64,000 nt of DNA from Gillisia lutea (GCF_021568705.1 NZ_JAKGTH010000011.1:1-64000); one strand, 5' to 3'; shown: positions 34,672 to 45,621, numbered from the stretch's first letter. Program-made: numbers and translations. Notes: generated by a model from the sequence alone, not told the origin.

Positions 34672-35862
34672 ATGAACATACACGAGTATCAAGGAAAAGA
34701 AATTTTGAACAGCTTTGGCGTGCGCATTCAGCGTGGTATTGTTGCTCATAATGCAAAAGAAGCAGTAGATGCTGCCAAAGAACTTACCGAGCAAACAGGA
34801 ACCGGCTGGCACGTAATAAAGGCCCAAGTTCATGCTGGTGGCCGTGGAAAAGGTGGGGGAGTGAAGCTTGCCAAGAACCTTAAAGAAGTTGAAGAAATTG
34901 CAGGACAAATTATTGGGATGAACCTGGTAACTCCGCAAACTTCTGCTGAAGGAAAAAAAGTTCACCAAGTATTAGTTGCTGAAGATGTTTACTATCCTGG
35001 AGATAGCGAGCCGGAAGAATATTATATGTCTGTTCTTTTAAATAGAGCAACAGGGCGTAATATGGTAATGTATTCTACCGAAGGTGGTATGGATATAGAA
35101 ACTGTAGCTGAAAATACTCCACACTTAATCTTTACTGAAGAAATTGATCCTGCTGTTGGTATTATGCCATTCCAAGCAAGAAGAATTGCTTTCAACCTTG
35201 GTTTGAGTGGAGCAGCTTTTAAAGAGATGACTAAATTTGTAATAGCTCTTTACACAGCTTACGAAAAGTCTGACTCTTCTTTATTTGAGATCAACCCTGT
35301 TTTAAAAACAAGTGATGATAAAATATTAGCGGTAGATGCAAAAGTATCTTTAGATGATAATGGATTATACCGCCATAAGGATTATGCAGAAATGCGTGAT
35401 ATTCGTGAGGAAAATCCTGTTGAAGTAGAAGCTAAAAAAGTGGGACTTAACTACGTAGATCTTGACGGTAACGTTGGATGTATGGTTAATGGTGCGGGTC
35501 TTGCTATGGCAACTATGGATCTTATTAAACAAGCAGGTGGAGAACCAGCTAACTTCTTGGATGTTGGTGGTACTGCAGATGCTAAAAGAGTAGAAGAAGC
35601 TTTCCGTTTGATCTTGAAAGATGAGAATGTAAAAGCTATCCTTATCAACATCTTTGGAGGTATAGTACGTTGTGACCGTGTGGCACAAGGGGTTGTAGAT
35701 GCTTACAAGAATATGGGTAATATCAATGTGCCAATTATTGTACGTTTACAAGGTACCAATGCAGATATTGCAAAAGAATTAATAGATAACAGTGGGTTGG
35801 ATGTACAGAGTGCTGTAGAATTTCAGGAAGCTGCAGATAAAGTTCAGGCAGTACTTGCTTAA
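34672..35862 (+). CDS. sucC: Succinyl-CoA synthetase (ADP-forming) beta subunit
   Basis: 396 residues, full length. MNIHEYQGKEIL opens the ATP-grasp domain; KAQVHAGGRGKGGGVKLAK, FEINPVLK and DVGGTADAKRVEEAFR follow, and the C-terminal ligase part has ILINIFGGIVRCDRVAQGVV. Together with SucD it makes ATP from succinyl-CoA in the TCA cycle. sucD is not adjacent here, a common situation in Bacteroidota. It has its own promoter and terminator. Confidence 0.96.
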   Translation: MNIHEYQGKEILNSFGVRIQRGIVAHNAKEAVDAAKELTEQTGTGWHVIKAQVHAGGRGKGGGVKLAKNLKEVEEIAGQIIGMNLVTPQTSAEGKKVHQVLVAEDVYYPGDSEPEEYYMSVLLNRATGRNMVMYSTEGGMDIETVAENTPHLIFTEEIDPAVGIMPFQARRIAFNLGLSGAAFKEMTKFVIALYTAYEKSDSSLFEINPVLKTSDDKILAVDAKVSLDDNGLYRHKDYAEMRDIREENPVEVEAKKVGLNYVDLDGNVGCMVNGAGLAMATMDLIKQAGGEPANFLDVGGTADAKRVEEAFRLILKDENVKAILINIFGGIVRCDRVAQGVVDAYKNMGNINVPIIVRLQGTNADIAKELIDNSGLDVQSAVEFQEAADKVQAVLA

Positions 35863-35880
35863 GCTTTTGATCTTATATAT

Positions 35881-35911
35881 AAAAAATCCCGGGTATTGCC
35901 CGGGATTTTTT
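35881..35911. terminator. Terminator after sucC
   Basis: Perfect 13-bp stem AAAAAATCCCGGG / CCCGGGATTTTTT with a 5-nt loop. Confidence 0.9.
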
Positions 35912-35982
35912 GTTTTATATAATTTATAACTGGGTAGCTTTTTTAGAAAGAATTGATCTTACTATTTTTCTTTGTGAAAATG

Positions 35983-36243
35983 TTATTCTTTTGAAGAAGT
36001 ATCCTTCTTTTCTTTCTTAGGCATGGGGCCACGCATGTGTATAACCAGACCGTTTAAAAAATTCCGAAGAAACTGATCTCCACATTCTACATATTTAGGA
36101 TGGTCTTCATTTCTGAAGATTGCTCCCAATTCGCTTCTTGTTACTTTAAAATCTACTAATGCGCAGATGTTTACAATTTCGTCATCACGCAATTTAAGCG
36201 CAACTCGTAATTTTTTGAAAATGTCGTTGTTTGTTAATGCCAT
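35983..36243 (-). CDS. DUF1456 (YehS-like) protein, single repeat
   Basis: 86 residues, cytoplasmic. The segment NNDIFKKLRVALKLRDDEIV, then FKVTRSELGAIFRNEDHPKY and DQFLRNFLNGLVIHMRG, is one DUF1456 unit. The E. coli homologue has two such repeats, about 150 residues; here only one is present, followed by a short lysine-rich tail. The function of the family is unknown. It is alone between two terminators. Confidence 0.85.
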   Translation of the reverse strand: MALTNNDIFKKLRVALKLRDDEIVNICALVDFKVTRSELGAIFRNEDHPKYVECGDQFLRNFLNGLVIHMRGPMPKKEKKDTSSKE

Positions 36244-36296
36244 AGCTGCAAAAATAGGGATTAATTCACTTTAGCTAAAATATTCTTTGTGGAAAT

Positions 36297-36327
36297 AAAA
36301 AAGCCCGCTCATCGAGCAGGCTTTTTT
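36297..36327. terminator. Terminator after the amtB operon
   Basis: AAAAAAGCC-c-GCTC (36297-36310) pairs with GAGC-a-GGCTTTTTT (36314-36327), one mismatch, 3-nt loop. Read on the minus strand it ends the ammonium operon, 18 bp past its stop. Confidence 0.82.
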
Positions 36328-36344
36328 CAGATACTTATTAATAA

Positions 36345-37583
36345 TTAATGCTCGTTAGATCTAAAATCTGGATAAGCATCCATTCCGTGTTCATGGCGGT
36401 CTAATCCTTCTAATTCCTCTATTTCAGAAACTCTTAGCCCTGCAGTAGATTTGATGATTATAAGGATGATAAATGCAGTTATCACGCAAAATGCTCCAAC
36501 AATTCCAACACCTGCCAATTGAATAAAGAATTGGTCTAAGCCTGCCATAGTTCCAAATATTCCAACGGCAAGTGTACCCCAAATTCCGCAAATTAAGTGT
36601 ACAGCAACGGCACCTACAGGATCATCTAATTTTAATTTATCGATTAGAGCAACTCCAAGAACAATAATAGCACCGGCTATTAAGCCAATAATTACGGCTT
36701 CGTTAGGCGACATTAAATCGGCACCGGCTGTAATACCTACTAATCCTCCTAAAATTCCATTCAAGAACATGGTAAGATCATAATTTTTATACATCAAGGT
36801 AGAAACTAAAAACGCTGCAATTCCACCGGCTGCAGCCGCCAAAGAGGTTGTTACTAATACTAAAGAGGTAATGGCAGGGTCGGCAGAGAGCACAGAGCCT
36901 CCATTAAACCCAAACCATCCTAACCATAATATTAAAACTCCTGCTGCTGCAAATGGAATATTGTGTCCTGGGATGGGTTGAGGTTTATTGAATTCATTAA
37001 ATTTTCCAATACGTGGCCCTAATAGAAAGACTGCTACCAACGCGGCCCAACCGCCCACAGAGTGTACCAAGGTAGATCCGGCAAAGTCATAGAACCCCAT
37101 AGAGTCAAGAAATCCACCACCCCATTTCCATGAACCTACTATTGGGTAGATAAGCCCTACATAAATAACAACAAAAATCATAAAGCCTCCAATCTTGATA
37201 CGCTCGGCAACAGCTCCAGAGACAATGGTGGCTGCAGTAGCAGCAAACATTCCCTGGAAAAGGAAATCTGTCCACCAGGTATAACCTCCGCTGGCATATT
37301 CGGGTAGCATTCCATTTTCGGGAGCTGCTATACCAAAACCGGCAAATTTTAAGATTCCTGCAGATCCTTCTTCAAATCCCGGATACATCAAATTGAAACC
37401 TCCTATATAATACATAAGTAAACCGGCACAAATGATAAATAGATTTTTGAAAAGTATGTTTATAGTGTTCTTTTGTCTAGTAAGTCCAATTTCCAGAAAT
37501 GAAAATCCGAGGTGCATAAAAAATACCAGCCCCGTACATATCATCATCCATACATTGTTTGCTGTAAATAATCCTGAGTCCAT
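36345..37583 (-). CDS. amtB: Ammonium transporter AmtB
   Basis: 412 residues, 11 membrane helices. The twin histidines of the conduction pore are in DFAGSTLVHSVGGWAAL and AVAVHLICGIWGTLAVG; the Amt signature is FGIAAPENGM to TDFLFQGMFAATAATIVSG. The transporter moves ammonium and is blocked by unmodified PII. It lies 25 bp after the PII gene and 380 bp from the porin, all one operon. Confidence 0.95.
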   Translation of the reverse strand: MDSGLFTANNVWMMICTGLVFFMHLGFSFLEIGLTRQKNTINILFKNLFIICAGLLMYYIGGFNLMYPGFEEGSAGILKFAGFGIAAPENGMLPEYASGGYTWWTDFLFQGMFAATAATIVSGAVAERIKIGGFMIFVVIYVGLIYPIVGSWKWGGGFLDSMGFYDFAGSTLVHSVGGWAALVAVFLLGPRIGKFNEFNKPQPIPGHNIPFAAAGVLILWLGWFGFNGGSVLSADPAITSLVLVTTSLAAAAGGIAAFLVSTLMYKNYDLTMFLNGILGGLVGITAGADLMSPNEAVIIGLIAGAIIVLGVALIDKLKLDDPVGAVAVHLICGIWGTLAVGIFGTMAGLDQFFIQLAGVGIVGAFCVITAFIILIIIKSTAGLRVSEIEELEGLDRHEHGMDAYPDFRSNEH

Positions 37584-37608
37584 ATAATTAATATTTTTTC
37601 TTTAGTAA

Positions 37609-37947
37609 TTAGTTTAGAGTTTCTTTTCCTTTCGCACCGGTACGAATTCTATAAGCTTCCACGATATCGGAAACGAATATTTTTCCGTCACCAACTTCTC
37701 CAGTGCGTCCTGCCGAAAGAATAGCATCAATAGTAGCCTGTTCAAACGAATCATCCACAACTATCGATAAGTACCTGCGTTGAATATCACTCGTACTATA
37801 AGACACTCCCCGGTAGACACTTCCTTGTTTCTCATTTCCTAAACCGGTAACATCCCAATAGGAGAAGAAGTTGATACCTTTTTGATGCAAAGCTTTTTTA
37901 ACTGCAGAAAACTTAGACTTTCTGATGATAGCTTCTATTTTTTTCAT
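37609..37947 (-). CDS. PII nitrogen-regulatory protein (GlnB/GlnK type)
   Basis: 112 residues, full PII length. MKKIEAIIRKSKFSAVKKAL at the start; the T-loop GLGNEKQGSVYRGVSYSTSD has the conserved Tyr in RGVSY that is uridylylated in many bacteria; the C-terminal part has DAILSAGRTGEVGDGKIFVS (B-loop, ATP binding). As amtB is immediately downstream, it should be a GlnK-type gate of AmtB, sensing 2-oxoglutarate and ATP/ADP. The T-loop is slightly unusual in sequence. Confidence 0.94.
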   Translation of the reverse strand: MKKIEAIIRKSKFSAVKKALHQKGINFFSYWDVTGLGNEKQGSVYRGVSYSTSDIQRRYLSIVVDDSFEQATIDAILSAGRTGEVGDGKIFVSDIVEAYRIRTGAKGKETLN

Positions 37948-37963
37948 GATTTATATGTTTAGA

Positions 37964-39109
37964 TTAAAATTTATACACTGCTGCAAGAAGAAGAGACGCT
38001 AGACTTTCTTGAGTTCCATCTATGTCTGTATTTGTGAATATATCCTGATCGGCTGAATCCAGGCGAACCTCCGGGATAAGCATAAGGTCACCTAAGACAA
38101 TATTTCCTGAAAGCGTAACGGCAAAAACGCCGGCATCGCCATCACTATCATAAACACCTAAAGCTCCAGCACCGCCGTTAAATTCTTTGAAATATTCAGC
38201 TCTGGTTCCTAGCGCAAAGGTTTCACTTAAGCTATACTGTAGATATACCGCTGCTCCGTAAAATCCATAATCGTCTCCATCAACATCTTGTATACCGGTA
38301 TCTGTAAAGGTTTCGCCTGTAGAGGTGGTGTTGTAAGTAGTGTTGAAGCCTAAATAAAATTCATCTGACACATCTAGACCTGCGGTAAGATCTACCTGAA
38401 ATGTAGAACCTGCAGAAACATCTCCACCGTTATTACCTTTTCCGTCAAGTTTTCCGTCTTGATCTCCATAAAGAAAATTTAAATACGCACTTCCCGCATC
38501 TTTAGCATATCCAAGCTGCGCTCCAAGTGTATAAGTGCCTGCAGGGTTGAATTCGGTATAATCTGTAGGATTCATAACTGCTACCATGGCACTAAACTCA
38601 TTACTTAAAGCAAAATCTGCTTTTATCCCCGTATGAGAAAATGGCCCATAAGAGAACATATAGGAAGTGGAATAATTAAAGTTAGCTGTGGGTGATATCA
38701 CCTCATACCCCAAATATGTGTTCCAGTTACCTAGGCTTAATGTTACTTTATCACTTACATTCCAGTATACATAAAGCTGATTTATAATATTGGAACTCCC
38801 TATAGAATTAAAAACCGCATCTTCCCCTCGAGGACCATATGCCAGATCTACAACTGCTCCTACCTTCCCTGTTTCATAACTCATAATAACATTGGCCATG
38901 CCAAGCGCAAAGCCGGGGTGGTTAGCAAAAGATGTTGCGGGAGCCGGTGCATCTATATCATCATAATTTCTATTGAAGGAATTTAAATTGAAACGCGCAT
39001 AGACATCTGCTGAACCAGATATGTTGAATTTTTTTGTCGGAGCATCTTCTTCTTGTGCATAAGAATTGAGTGCAAAAAGTAAAACGAAGGGTAGATAGAT
39101 TTTTTTCAT
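37964..39109 (-). CDS. Outer-membrane beta-barrel porin (OmpL-like, bbp2 type) of the ammonium operon
   Basis: 381 residues. Signal peptide KKIYLPFVLLFALNSYAQ, followed by SGSADVYARFNLNSFN, then alternating beta strands; the C-terminus ends LLLAAVYKF. It matches the OmpL-like beta-barrel porin-2 family. It is the first gene in the porin-PII-AmtB operon. A porin co-regulated with the ammonium transporter is reasonable, since it would let ammonium or other small nitrogen compounds through the outer membrane, but this is inferred only from position. Confidence 0.82.
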   Translation of the reverse strand: MKKIYLPFVLLFALNSYAQEEDAPTKKFNISGSADVYARFNLNSFNRNYDDIDAPAPATSFANHPGFALGMANVIMSYETGKVGAVVDLAYGPRGEDAVFNSIGSSNIINQLYVYWNVSDKVTLSLGNWNTYLGYEVISPTANFNYSTSYMFSYGPFSHTGIKADFALSNEFSAMVAVMNPTDYTEFNPAGTYTLGAQLGYAKDAGSAYLNFLYGDQDGKLDGKGNNGGDVSAGSTFQVDLTAGLDVSDEFYLGFNTTYNTTSTGETFTDTGIQDVDGDDYGFYGAAVYLQYSLSETFALGTRAEYFKEFNGGAGALGVYDSDGDAGVFAVTLSGNIVLGDLMLIPEVRLDSADQDIFTNTDIDGTQESLASLLLAAVYKF

Positions 39110-39155
39110 ATTGATATACAGATAATTAGTTGAGTACTAATCTATGTATATTTTG

Positions 39156-39236
39156 AACACCCCTATTAAAAAATAGGGGGTATTGATAAATATTTATACA
39201 TTTAATAATTAATACCCCCTAAATTTTAGGGGTGTT
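39156..39236. promoter_or_regulatory. Nested inverted repeats with four TAGGGG half-sites
   Basis: Between the ammonium operon and gltB (gap 39110-39577). CCCCTATT/AATAGGGG forms one hairpin (39160-39179), CCCCTAAA/TTTAGGGG a second (39216-39232). The outer arms AACACCCCTA/TAGGGGTGTT (39156-39165 with 39227-39236) and inner arms GGGGGTATT/AATACCCCC (39176-39184 with 39211-39219) also match each other. So a motif like TAGGGG(G/T)-TT occurs four times as two inverted pairs. It looks like a nitrogen-related operator. A smaller dyad, ATCCGT/ACGGAT (39290-39314), lies on the gltB side. No gene was seen in the rest of the gap. Confidence 0.6.
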
Positions 39237-39577
39237 AATTTTTTGTTATAAAAAAAAGCTTGAAATTATTGTTTTAATGATAAAATTTGATCCGTTTTTG
39301 TGAAAATGACGGATAAAACGCCTTCAAAAATTGTCAAAAACGTCAGATTCTGATTTTTAATCTTTTGAACAGGAGTAGAAAAAGTTAATTATTTAGAAAA
39401 ACTGACTAAAAACTTGTTGCTAATTTGGTAAAAAAGGAGCTTATTATTGTGAATTTAATATCTTAAAATCTATTTTTTGAGAAATTATTAAATGTAAAAA
39501 ACAATTTATTGAATATTATGCAATTGATTTTTTATTATATAGATTTAGGAATATTAAGTCGAAAAAATTGACGTGCC

Positions 39578-42500
39578 ATGAAGGAAAAACAAGGATTATA
39601 TTCACCCGAATTTGAACATGAAAATTGCGGTGCAGGGTTTATTTGTAGTCTAAAAGGAAAGAAGTCTAATGACATTATACATAAGGCTCTTGAAATATTA
39701 CAAAAATTAGAACATAGGGGTGCGGTAAGTAGTGATGGAAAGACCGGCGATGGTGCCGGTATATTAATAGATATTCCGCATGATTTTTTTGTGGAGAACT
39801 GTGACTTTGATCTTCCTGCGGAAAGAGAGTATGCAATGGGAAATGTTTTTCTTCCCAGAAAGGAGAATCAACGAGAGTATTGTAAGGCGATCTTTGAGCA
39901 ACAAATCAGAGAAAAAGGCTTGAAAGTATTAGGATGGCGCAAGGTCCCAGTAGACGCTAGCCACCTTGGAGCTATAGCCGCAGATGTAGAGCCTGTAATT
40001 GAACAGATTTTTATTGGGAAACCGGAGGAAGGTTTAGAAGAGCGGCTGTTCCAAATTAAATTATATACTGCTAGAAAAATTACCGAACATACTATTCTTA
40101 AATCTAAATTATCTGAGCGCGTATTTTTCTATCTTCCCAGCTTGTCTACTAAAACCTTAATATTTAAAGGACTTCTAATGCCTGAGGATATTAAATTCTA
40201 CTATAGAGATCTTTTAGACCCGAAAGTTGTTACACGTTTGGCACTGGTACATCAGCGGTTTTCAACTAATACATTTCCTACTTGGGATCTGGCGCAGCCT
40301 TTTCGTTATATGTGTCATAATGGTGAGATAAATACCTTAAGAGGGAATATCGCCAGAATGCGCAGTAGAGAAGAATTGCTGAAAAGCGAACTTTTTGATA
40401 ACGATCTAATAGAGTTATTTCCAATTATATTAAGCGGAAAATCAGATTCTGCTTCTATGGATATGGTAGTAGAACTCTTATTAATGTCGGGCAGATCTTT
40501 GCCGGAAATAATGATGATGCTAGTGCCTGAGGCATGGGAGAAGCATCAGGAAATGAGTGAGGCTAAAAAAGCGTTTTATGAATTCAACAGCTGTATCATG
40601 GAGCCTTGGGACGGTCCGGCATCGGTACCTTTCACTGATGGAGATTATATAGGCGCTGTATTGGATAGAAATGGTCTTCGGCCTTCACGATATTCAGTTA
40701 CTAAAGATGATTACGTGATCATGTCTTCAGAAACTGGGGTGTTAGATCTAAAACCAGAGAATATTGCATTTCACGGGAGGTTACAGCCCGGAAGAATGTT
40801 TCTGGTAGATATGAATGAAGGTAGAATAATTAATGATGAAGAGATTAAAGAAAGAATAGCTACTCGTAAACCCTATGAGAAATGGCTGGATCAAAATAGA
40901 GTTCATCTAAGGGATATTCCGTATAGAAATGAACCTTTAGAAGTAGATCTAACACCAATAGAGTACCGTAAAAATGCTTTTGGATATACTCAGGAGGATG
41001 TAAATACCATTATCCTTCCCATGGCTGGTAGTGCTAAAGAACCTATTGGCTCGATGGGGACAGATACTCCGCTCGCAGTGCTTTCTGAAAGACCACAACT
41101 TATATATAATTACTTCAAACAATTATTTGCGCAGGTTACCAATCCGCCACTAGATGGTATTCGGGAGGAGCTTATTACAGATCTAAGTTTAACTTTAGGA
41201 GGAGATACCAATTTAATGGAGATTACTCCAGATTTTTGTAAGAAGATTAGAATTCAGAATCCGGTGATTTCAAAAGAAGATCTGGACAAGATTAAGAATT
41301 TTGACCATCCCGATTTTAAATCTACCAGCATTCCTATTTTATACAAAATAGATCAAGGACTAAATGGAATGGAAGCAGCCTTGGAAGAGATGTTGAAAAC
41401 GGCAGCCAAGGTTATAGAGCAGGGTAAGACGATACTTATTTTATCAGATAGAGGTGTAGATGAAACTATGGCGCCAATTCCCGCATTATTAGCTTGTTCG
41501 TATTTAAATAGTGGCTTATTCAAACTAGGGAAACGTTCTAAAATGAGCTTTATAATAGAATCTGCCGAACCTCGGGAAGTGCATCATTTCGCCCTCTTGT
41601 TTGGGTATGGAGCAAGTGCTATCAATCCTTATATGGTGAATGAGATCATTAAAGAACAAATAGACGAAGGGAATTTAAATGGTGTAGATTTTAAGGAAGC
41701 AGTTGGAAATTATAATAAAGCTGTTGGAAAAGGGGTAGTAAAAGTAATGAATAAAATAGGGATATCTACTCTCAACTCCTATCGCGGATCTCAGTTATTT
41801 GAAGCCTTAGGACTCAATTCTCAACTTATAAATAAATATTTCCCGAGTACTCCCAGCAGAATTGAGGGAATTGGCCTTTATGAAGTTGAAAAGGAAGTTG
41901 CAAAAAGACATAAGCGGACATTTAAAACCAAGCATATTCCTGGTGATCTGGATATGGAAATTGGGGGAGAGTACCGATGGAGGCGTAACGGTGAAAAGCA
42001 TATGTTTAACCCTTTAACCATTGCTAAGCTTCAGGAATCGGTTAGAACTAATAACCCGGCTACTTATAAGGAATATGCTGCCTTAGTGAATGAGCAATCC
42101 AAACAATTAATGACCATTCGTGGTTTATTTGAATTCTCAAATTACGATCCAATTCCTTTAGATGAAGTGGAACCCTGGACAGAAATTGTAAAGCGTTTTA
42201 AAACTGGAGCAATGTCCTATGGTTCTATTAGCAAGGAAGCACATGAGAATTTGGCGATTGCCATGAACCGGATTGGAGGAAAAAGCAATAGTGGAGAAGG
42301 AGGTGAAGACGCTGATAGATTTTATAAAAATGCCAATGGCGATTGGCGAAATAGTGCCATAAAGCAAGTGGCTTCAGGTCGTTTTGGAGTAACGAGTAAC
42401 TATCTTACCAATGCTTCAGAGATCCAAATAAAAATGGCGCAAGGTGCTAAGCCCGGAGAAGGAGGACATTTACCCGGGCCAAAAGTAAATAAGCAAATTG

Positions 42501-44086
42501 CTAAGACGAGAAACAGCACCCCGTATGTTGGACTTATTTCTCCACCCCCGCATCACGACATTTATTCTATAGAAGATTTAGCTCAGTTGATATACGATCT
42601 TAAATCGGCCAACCGACAGGCTCTAATTAACGTGAAACTTGTTTCTGAAGTTGGAGTAGGAACTATTGCTGCGGGAGTGGCAAAAGCCAAGGCAGATGTC
42701 ATTCTTATTTCTGGTTATGATGGCGGGACGGGAGCATCACCTCTTACTTCGCTTCGTCATGCTGGTTTACCTTGGGAATTGGGAATTGCCGAAGCTCAGC
42801 AAACGTTGGTGCTTAACGATCTTAGAAGCAGGATAAAATTGGAATGTGACGGGCAGTTGAAAACCGGTCGGGATGTTGCGGTTGCCTGTCTTCTTGGTGC
42901 AGAAGAGTTCGGATTTGCAACAGCGCCATTGGTGGCCTCAGGTTGCGTAATGATGAGAGTTTGCCATTTAAATACCTGCCCGGTTGGAATAGCAACTCAA
43001 AATCCGGAGCTACGGCAAAAGTTTGAAGGAAAACCCGAGCATGTGGTAAATTACATGTATTTCATTGCAGAAGAGCTGCGTGAGATCATGGCGCAGTTAG
43101 GATTTAGAACGGTAGATGAAATGGTAGGACAGGTTCATAAATTAGACAGACAAAAAGCTATTGAGCATTTTAAAGCTGCCGGCGTAGATCTTAGTCCAAT
43201 CCTTCATAAAATTAAGGTTCCTAAAAATGTTTCGGTATATAATACCGGAGGACAGGATCATCATTTAGAGCGATCAATAGATTTTGAAATTATAGAATTG
43301 GCCCATCCAGCTTTATTCAGAAAGGAAAAAACTGTACTGGATCTTGAAATCCATAATACCGATAGAGCGGTAGGAGCTATTTTAAGTAATGAAATTTCTA
43401 AGATATACGGGGAGCAAGGCTTGCCAGATAATACTTTGAAGATCAATTTTAAGGGATCGGCAGGTCAAAGTTTTGGAGCTTTTGCTACTAAAGGACTCAG
43501 TTTAAAAATTGATGGAAATGCAAATGATTATGTAGGAAAAGGTTTATCCGGGGCCCGACTTATTGTAAAGATTCCCGAGGAATCTACTCTAAAAGCAGAA
43601 GACAATATCATTATTGGAAACGTTGCTTTATATGGAGCTGTTAGTGGAGAAGCTTATTTCAATGGTGTTGCAGGGGAACGTTTTTGTGTAAGAAATAGTG
43701 GTGCTCTGGCCGTAGCCGAAGGTATTGGAGACCATGGATGTGAATACATGACAGGAGGAGTAGCAGTAATTTTAGGAGAGACAGGTAGAAATTTTGGGGC
43801 AGGAATGAGTGGAGGTTTGGCATTTGTTTTTGATGAGAAGAATTCATTCAAAAAGAATTGTCTTGCTAAAGATCTCAACCTTGAAGAAGTAAAGGAGGAG
43901 GAAGATAAGTTACTTCTTAAAAAGTTGATTACCAATCATTATAATTACACACAGAGTAGATTAGCTCAAAGGATCTTGGAAAACTGGGAGCAATGTTTAC
44001 CAAACTTTATAAAGGTCCTACCAGAAGAGTATAGACTGGCATTGATAAGGTTAGAAGAAGAAAAATTAATCGATTTAACGGAATAG
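39578..44086 (+). CDS. gltB: Glutamate synthase (NADPH) large subunit
   Basis: 1502 residues, full length. The N-terminal amidotransferase has its nucleophile at Cys17 (HENCGAGF), after removal of a 16-residue propeptide. FMN and central domains follow; the 3Fe-4S cluster cysteines are in [15 protein letters not shown] (C-x5-C-x4-C), and the C-terminal beta-helix domain is present ([17 protein letters not shown]). It makes two glutamates from glutamine and 2-oxoglutarate. gltD starts 6 bp later. It lies divergent from the ammonium operon, so both are probably controlled from the same intergenic region. Confidence 0.97.
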   Translation: MKEKQGLYSPEFEHENCGAGFICSLKGKKSNDIIHKALEILQKLEHRGAVSSDGKTGDGAGILIDIPHDFFVENCDFDLPAEREYAMGNVFLPRKENQREYCKAIFEQQIREKGLKVLGWRKVPVDASHLGAIAADVEPVIEQIFIGKPEEGLEERLFQIKLYTARKITEHTILKSKLSERVFFYLPSLSTKTLIFKGLLMPEDIKFYYRDLLDPKVVTRLALVHQRFSTNTFPTWDLAQPFRYMCHNGEINTLRGNIARMRSREELLKSELFDNDLIELFPIILSGKSDSASMDMVVELLLMSGRSLPEIMMMLVPEAWEKHQEMSEAKKAFYEFNSCIMEPWDGPASVPFTDGDYIGAVLDRNGLRPSRYSVTKDDYVIMSSETGVLDLKPENIAFHGRLQPGRMFLVDMNEGRIINDEEIKERIATRKPYEKWLDQNRVHLRDIPYRNEPLEVDLTPIEYRKNAFGYTQEDVNTIILPMAGSAKEPIGSMGTDTPLAVLSERPQLIYNYFKQLFAQVTNPPLDGIREELITDLSLTLGGDTNLMEITPDFCKKIRIQNPVISKEDLDKIKNFDHPDFKSTSIPILYKIDQGLNGMEAALEEMLKTAAKVIEQGKTILILSDRGVDETMAPIPALLACSYLNSGLFKLGKRSKMSFIIESAEPREVHHFALLFGYGASAINPYMVNEIIKEQIDEGNLNGVDFKEAVGNYNKAVGKGVVKVMNKIGISTLNSYRGSQLFEALGLNSQLINKYFPSTPSRIEGIGLYEVEKEVAKRHKRTFKTKHIPGDLDMEIGGEYRWRRNGEKHMFNPLTIAKLQESVRTNNPATYKEYAALVNEQSKQLMTIRGLFEFSNYDPIPLDEVEPWTEIVKRFKTGAMSYGSISKEAHENLAIAMNRIGGKSNSGEGGEDADRFYKNANGDWRNSAIKQVASGRFGVTSNYLTNASEIQIKMAQGAKPGEGGHLPGPKVNKQIAKTRNSTPYVGLISPPPHHDIYSIEDLAQLIYDLKSANRQALINVKLVSEVGVGTIAAGVAKAKADVILISGYDGGTGASPLTSLRHAGLPWELGIAEAQQTLVLNDLRSRIKLECDGQLKTGRDVAVACLLGAEEFGFATAPLVASGCVMMRVCHLNTCPVGIATQNPELRQKFEGKPEHVVNYMYFIAEELREIMAQLGFRTVDEMVGQVHKLDRQKAIEHFKAAGVDLSPILHKIKVPKNVSVYNTGGQDHHLERSIDFEIIELAHPALFRKEKTVLDLEIHNTDRAVGAILSNEISKIYGEQGLPDNTLKINFKGSAGQSFGAFATKGLSLKIDGNANDYVGKGLSGARLIVKIPEESTLKAEDNIIIGNVALYGAVSGEAYFNGVAGERFCVRNSGALAVAEGIGDHGCEYMTGGVAVILGETGRNFGAGMSGGLAFVFDEKNSFKKNCLAKDLNLEEVKEEEDKLLLKKLITNHYNYTQSRLAQRILENWEQCLPNFIKVLPEEYRLALIRLEEEKLIDLTE

Positions 44087-44091
44087 AGAAA

Positions 44092-45558
44092 ATGGGAAAG
44101 CCAACCGGATTTTTAGAATATGAAAGAAAGGTAGAAGCCTATGCTCCTGTCCAGGAGCGATTGAAAGAATATAAGGAATTCACCATTCCACTTGAAGAAA
44201 AAGAAATAAAGGATCAGGGCGCACGCTGTATGGACTGCGGAGTTCCGTTTTGCCATAGTGGATGCCCCTTAGGGAATTTGATACCAGATTTTAACGATGC
44301 TGTTTACAAAGGTAAGTGGGAGAGAGCTGCTAAAATATTGCATAGCACTAACAATTTTCCTGAGTTTACGGGTAGATTGTGCCCAGCTCCTTGCGAAGAA
44401 GCCTGTGTGTTGAATATTAATGAAGACCCCGTAACTATAGAGAATATTGAAAAGAATATTGCAGAGCAGGCTTTTTTAAATGGGTGGGTACAAGCACAAC
44501 TTCCGGAGAGCCGCACAGGTAAAAAAGTGGCAGTAATAGGATCGGGCCCTGCGGGTCTTGCCGCAGCACAACAACTTAATCGAGCAGGGCATTTTGTTAC
44601 CGTATATGAAAGAGATGAAAAGGTAGGAGGGCTGCTAAGATATGGTATTCCCGATTTTAAGATGGAAAAATCGGTAATTGATAGGCGTCTAGAAGTATTG
44701 GAAGAAGAAGGTATAAAATTTGTTACCGGCGCCCATGTAGGTGAAAATATATCTGTAGAAGAAATAAAGGCGGATCATGATGCAATAATGTTATGTGGCG
44801 GAGCAACCGTAAGCCGAACATTACCCATTAAAGGCGCGCATTTAAAGGGAGTGCATCAGGCGATGGATTTTTTACCTCAAAACAATAGGAGAGTGGATAA
44901 TTTACCATTTTCGGGAAAAGAAATTTCAGCAAAAAACAAGAACGTAATTGTAATTGGGGGAGGGGATACCGGGAGTGATTGTATAGGAACTTCCTTTAGG
45001 CAGGGAGCGCTTAGCGTTACTAATTTTGAAATAATGGGTAAAGCAACTCTGGACCGACCCCAAAATCAGCCATGGCCGTATTGGCCAATGAGGCTTCGTA
45101 CTACTTCTTCACATAAAGAGGGAGCAGAAAGGCATTGGAGTATTTCTACAAAAGAGTTTTTGGGAGATGAAGATGGTAATTTAGTAGGTTTAATTACAAC
45201 TCAGGTGGAATGGACACATAAATTAGGCGAGCGCCCTCAGTTATCGGAAGTGCCCGGAACCGAGAAAAGATGGGATTGCGATATGGCTTTACTGGCATTA
45301 GGGTTTACGGGAAGTGAAACCAGTTTGCCCGAGCAACTAGGTTTAGAAATTGATGCGAGAACTAATATAAAAGCTTCAATAGAAAATTATATGAGCAATG
45401 TTCCCGGAATCTTTGTGGCAGGTGATATGAGAAGAGGTCAATCCCTAATAGTCTGGGCAATTTCTGAAGGAAGACAAGCTGCTCACTATGTAGATAAATA
45501 CCTAATGGGAGTTTCCAACTTGCCGCTTAAAGGCGAAGGTGATCTTCCAAGAGTATAG
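44092..45558 (+). CDS. gltD: Glutamate synthase small subunit
   Basis: 488 residues. The N-terminal cysteine region CMDCGVPFCHSGCPLGN and LCPAPCEEACVL carries two 4Fe-4S clusters; VIGSGPAGLAAAQQLNRAG binds FAD and IGGGDTGSDCIGTSFRQGA binds NADPH. It passes electrons from NADPH to GltB. The position 5 bp after gltB and the terminator behind it show a two-gene operon. Confidence 0.97.
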   Translation: MGKPTGFLEYERKVEAYAPVQERLKEYKEFTIPLEEKEIKDQGARCMDCGVPFCHSGCPLGNLIPDFNDAVYKGKWERAAKILHSTNNFPEFTGRLCPAPCEEACVLNINEDPVTIENIEKNIAEQAFLNGWVQAQLPESRTGKKVAVIGSGPAGLAAAQQLNRAGHFVTVYERDEKVGGLLRYGIPDFKMEKSVIDRRLEVLEEEGIKFVTGAHVGENISVEEIKADHDAIMLCGGATVSRTLPIKGAHLKGVHQAMDFLPQNNRRVDNLPFSGKEISAKNKNVIVIGGGDTGSDCIGTSFRQGALSVTNFEIMGKATLDRPQNQPWPYWPMRLRTTSSHKEGAERHWSISTKEFLGDEDGNLVGLITTQVEWTHKLGERPQLSEVPGTEKRWDCDMALLALGFTGSETSLPEQLGLEIDARTNIKASIENYMSNVPGIFVAGDMRRGQSLIVWAISEGRQAAHYVDKYLMGVSNLPLKGEGDLPRV

Positions 45559-45586
45559 TTTTGTGAATTTTTAATTTTGGTTAAAC

Positions 45587-45621
45587 AAAAGTCCGGAACG
45601 ATTAGTATCTCCCGGACTTTT
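45587..45621 (+). terminator. Terminator after gltBD
   Basis: AAAAGTCCGG (45587-45596) pairs with CCGGACTTTT (45612-45621), a perfect 10-bp stem, with T following. Confidence 0.82.
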
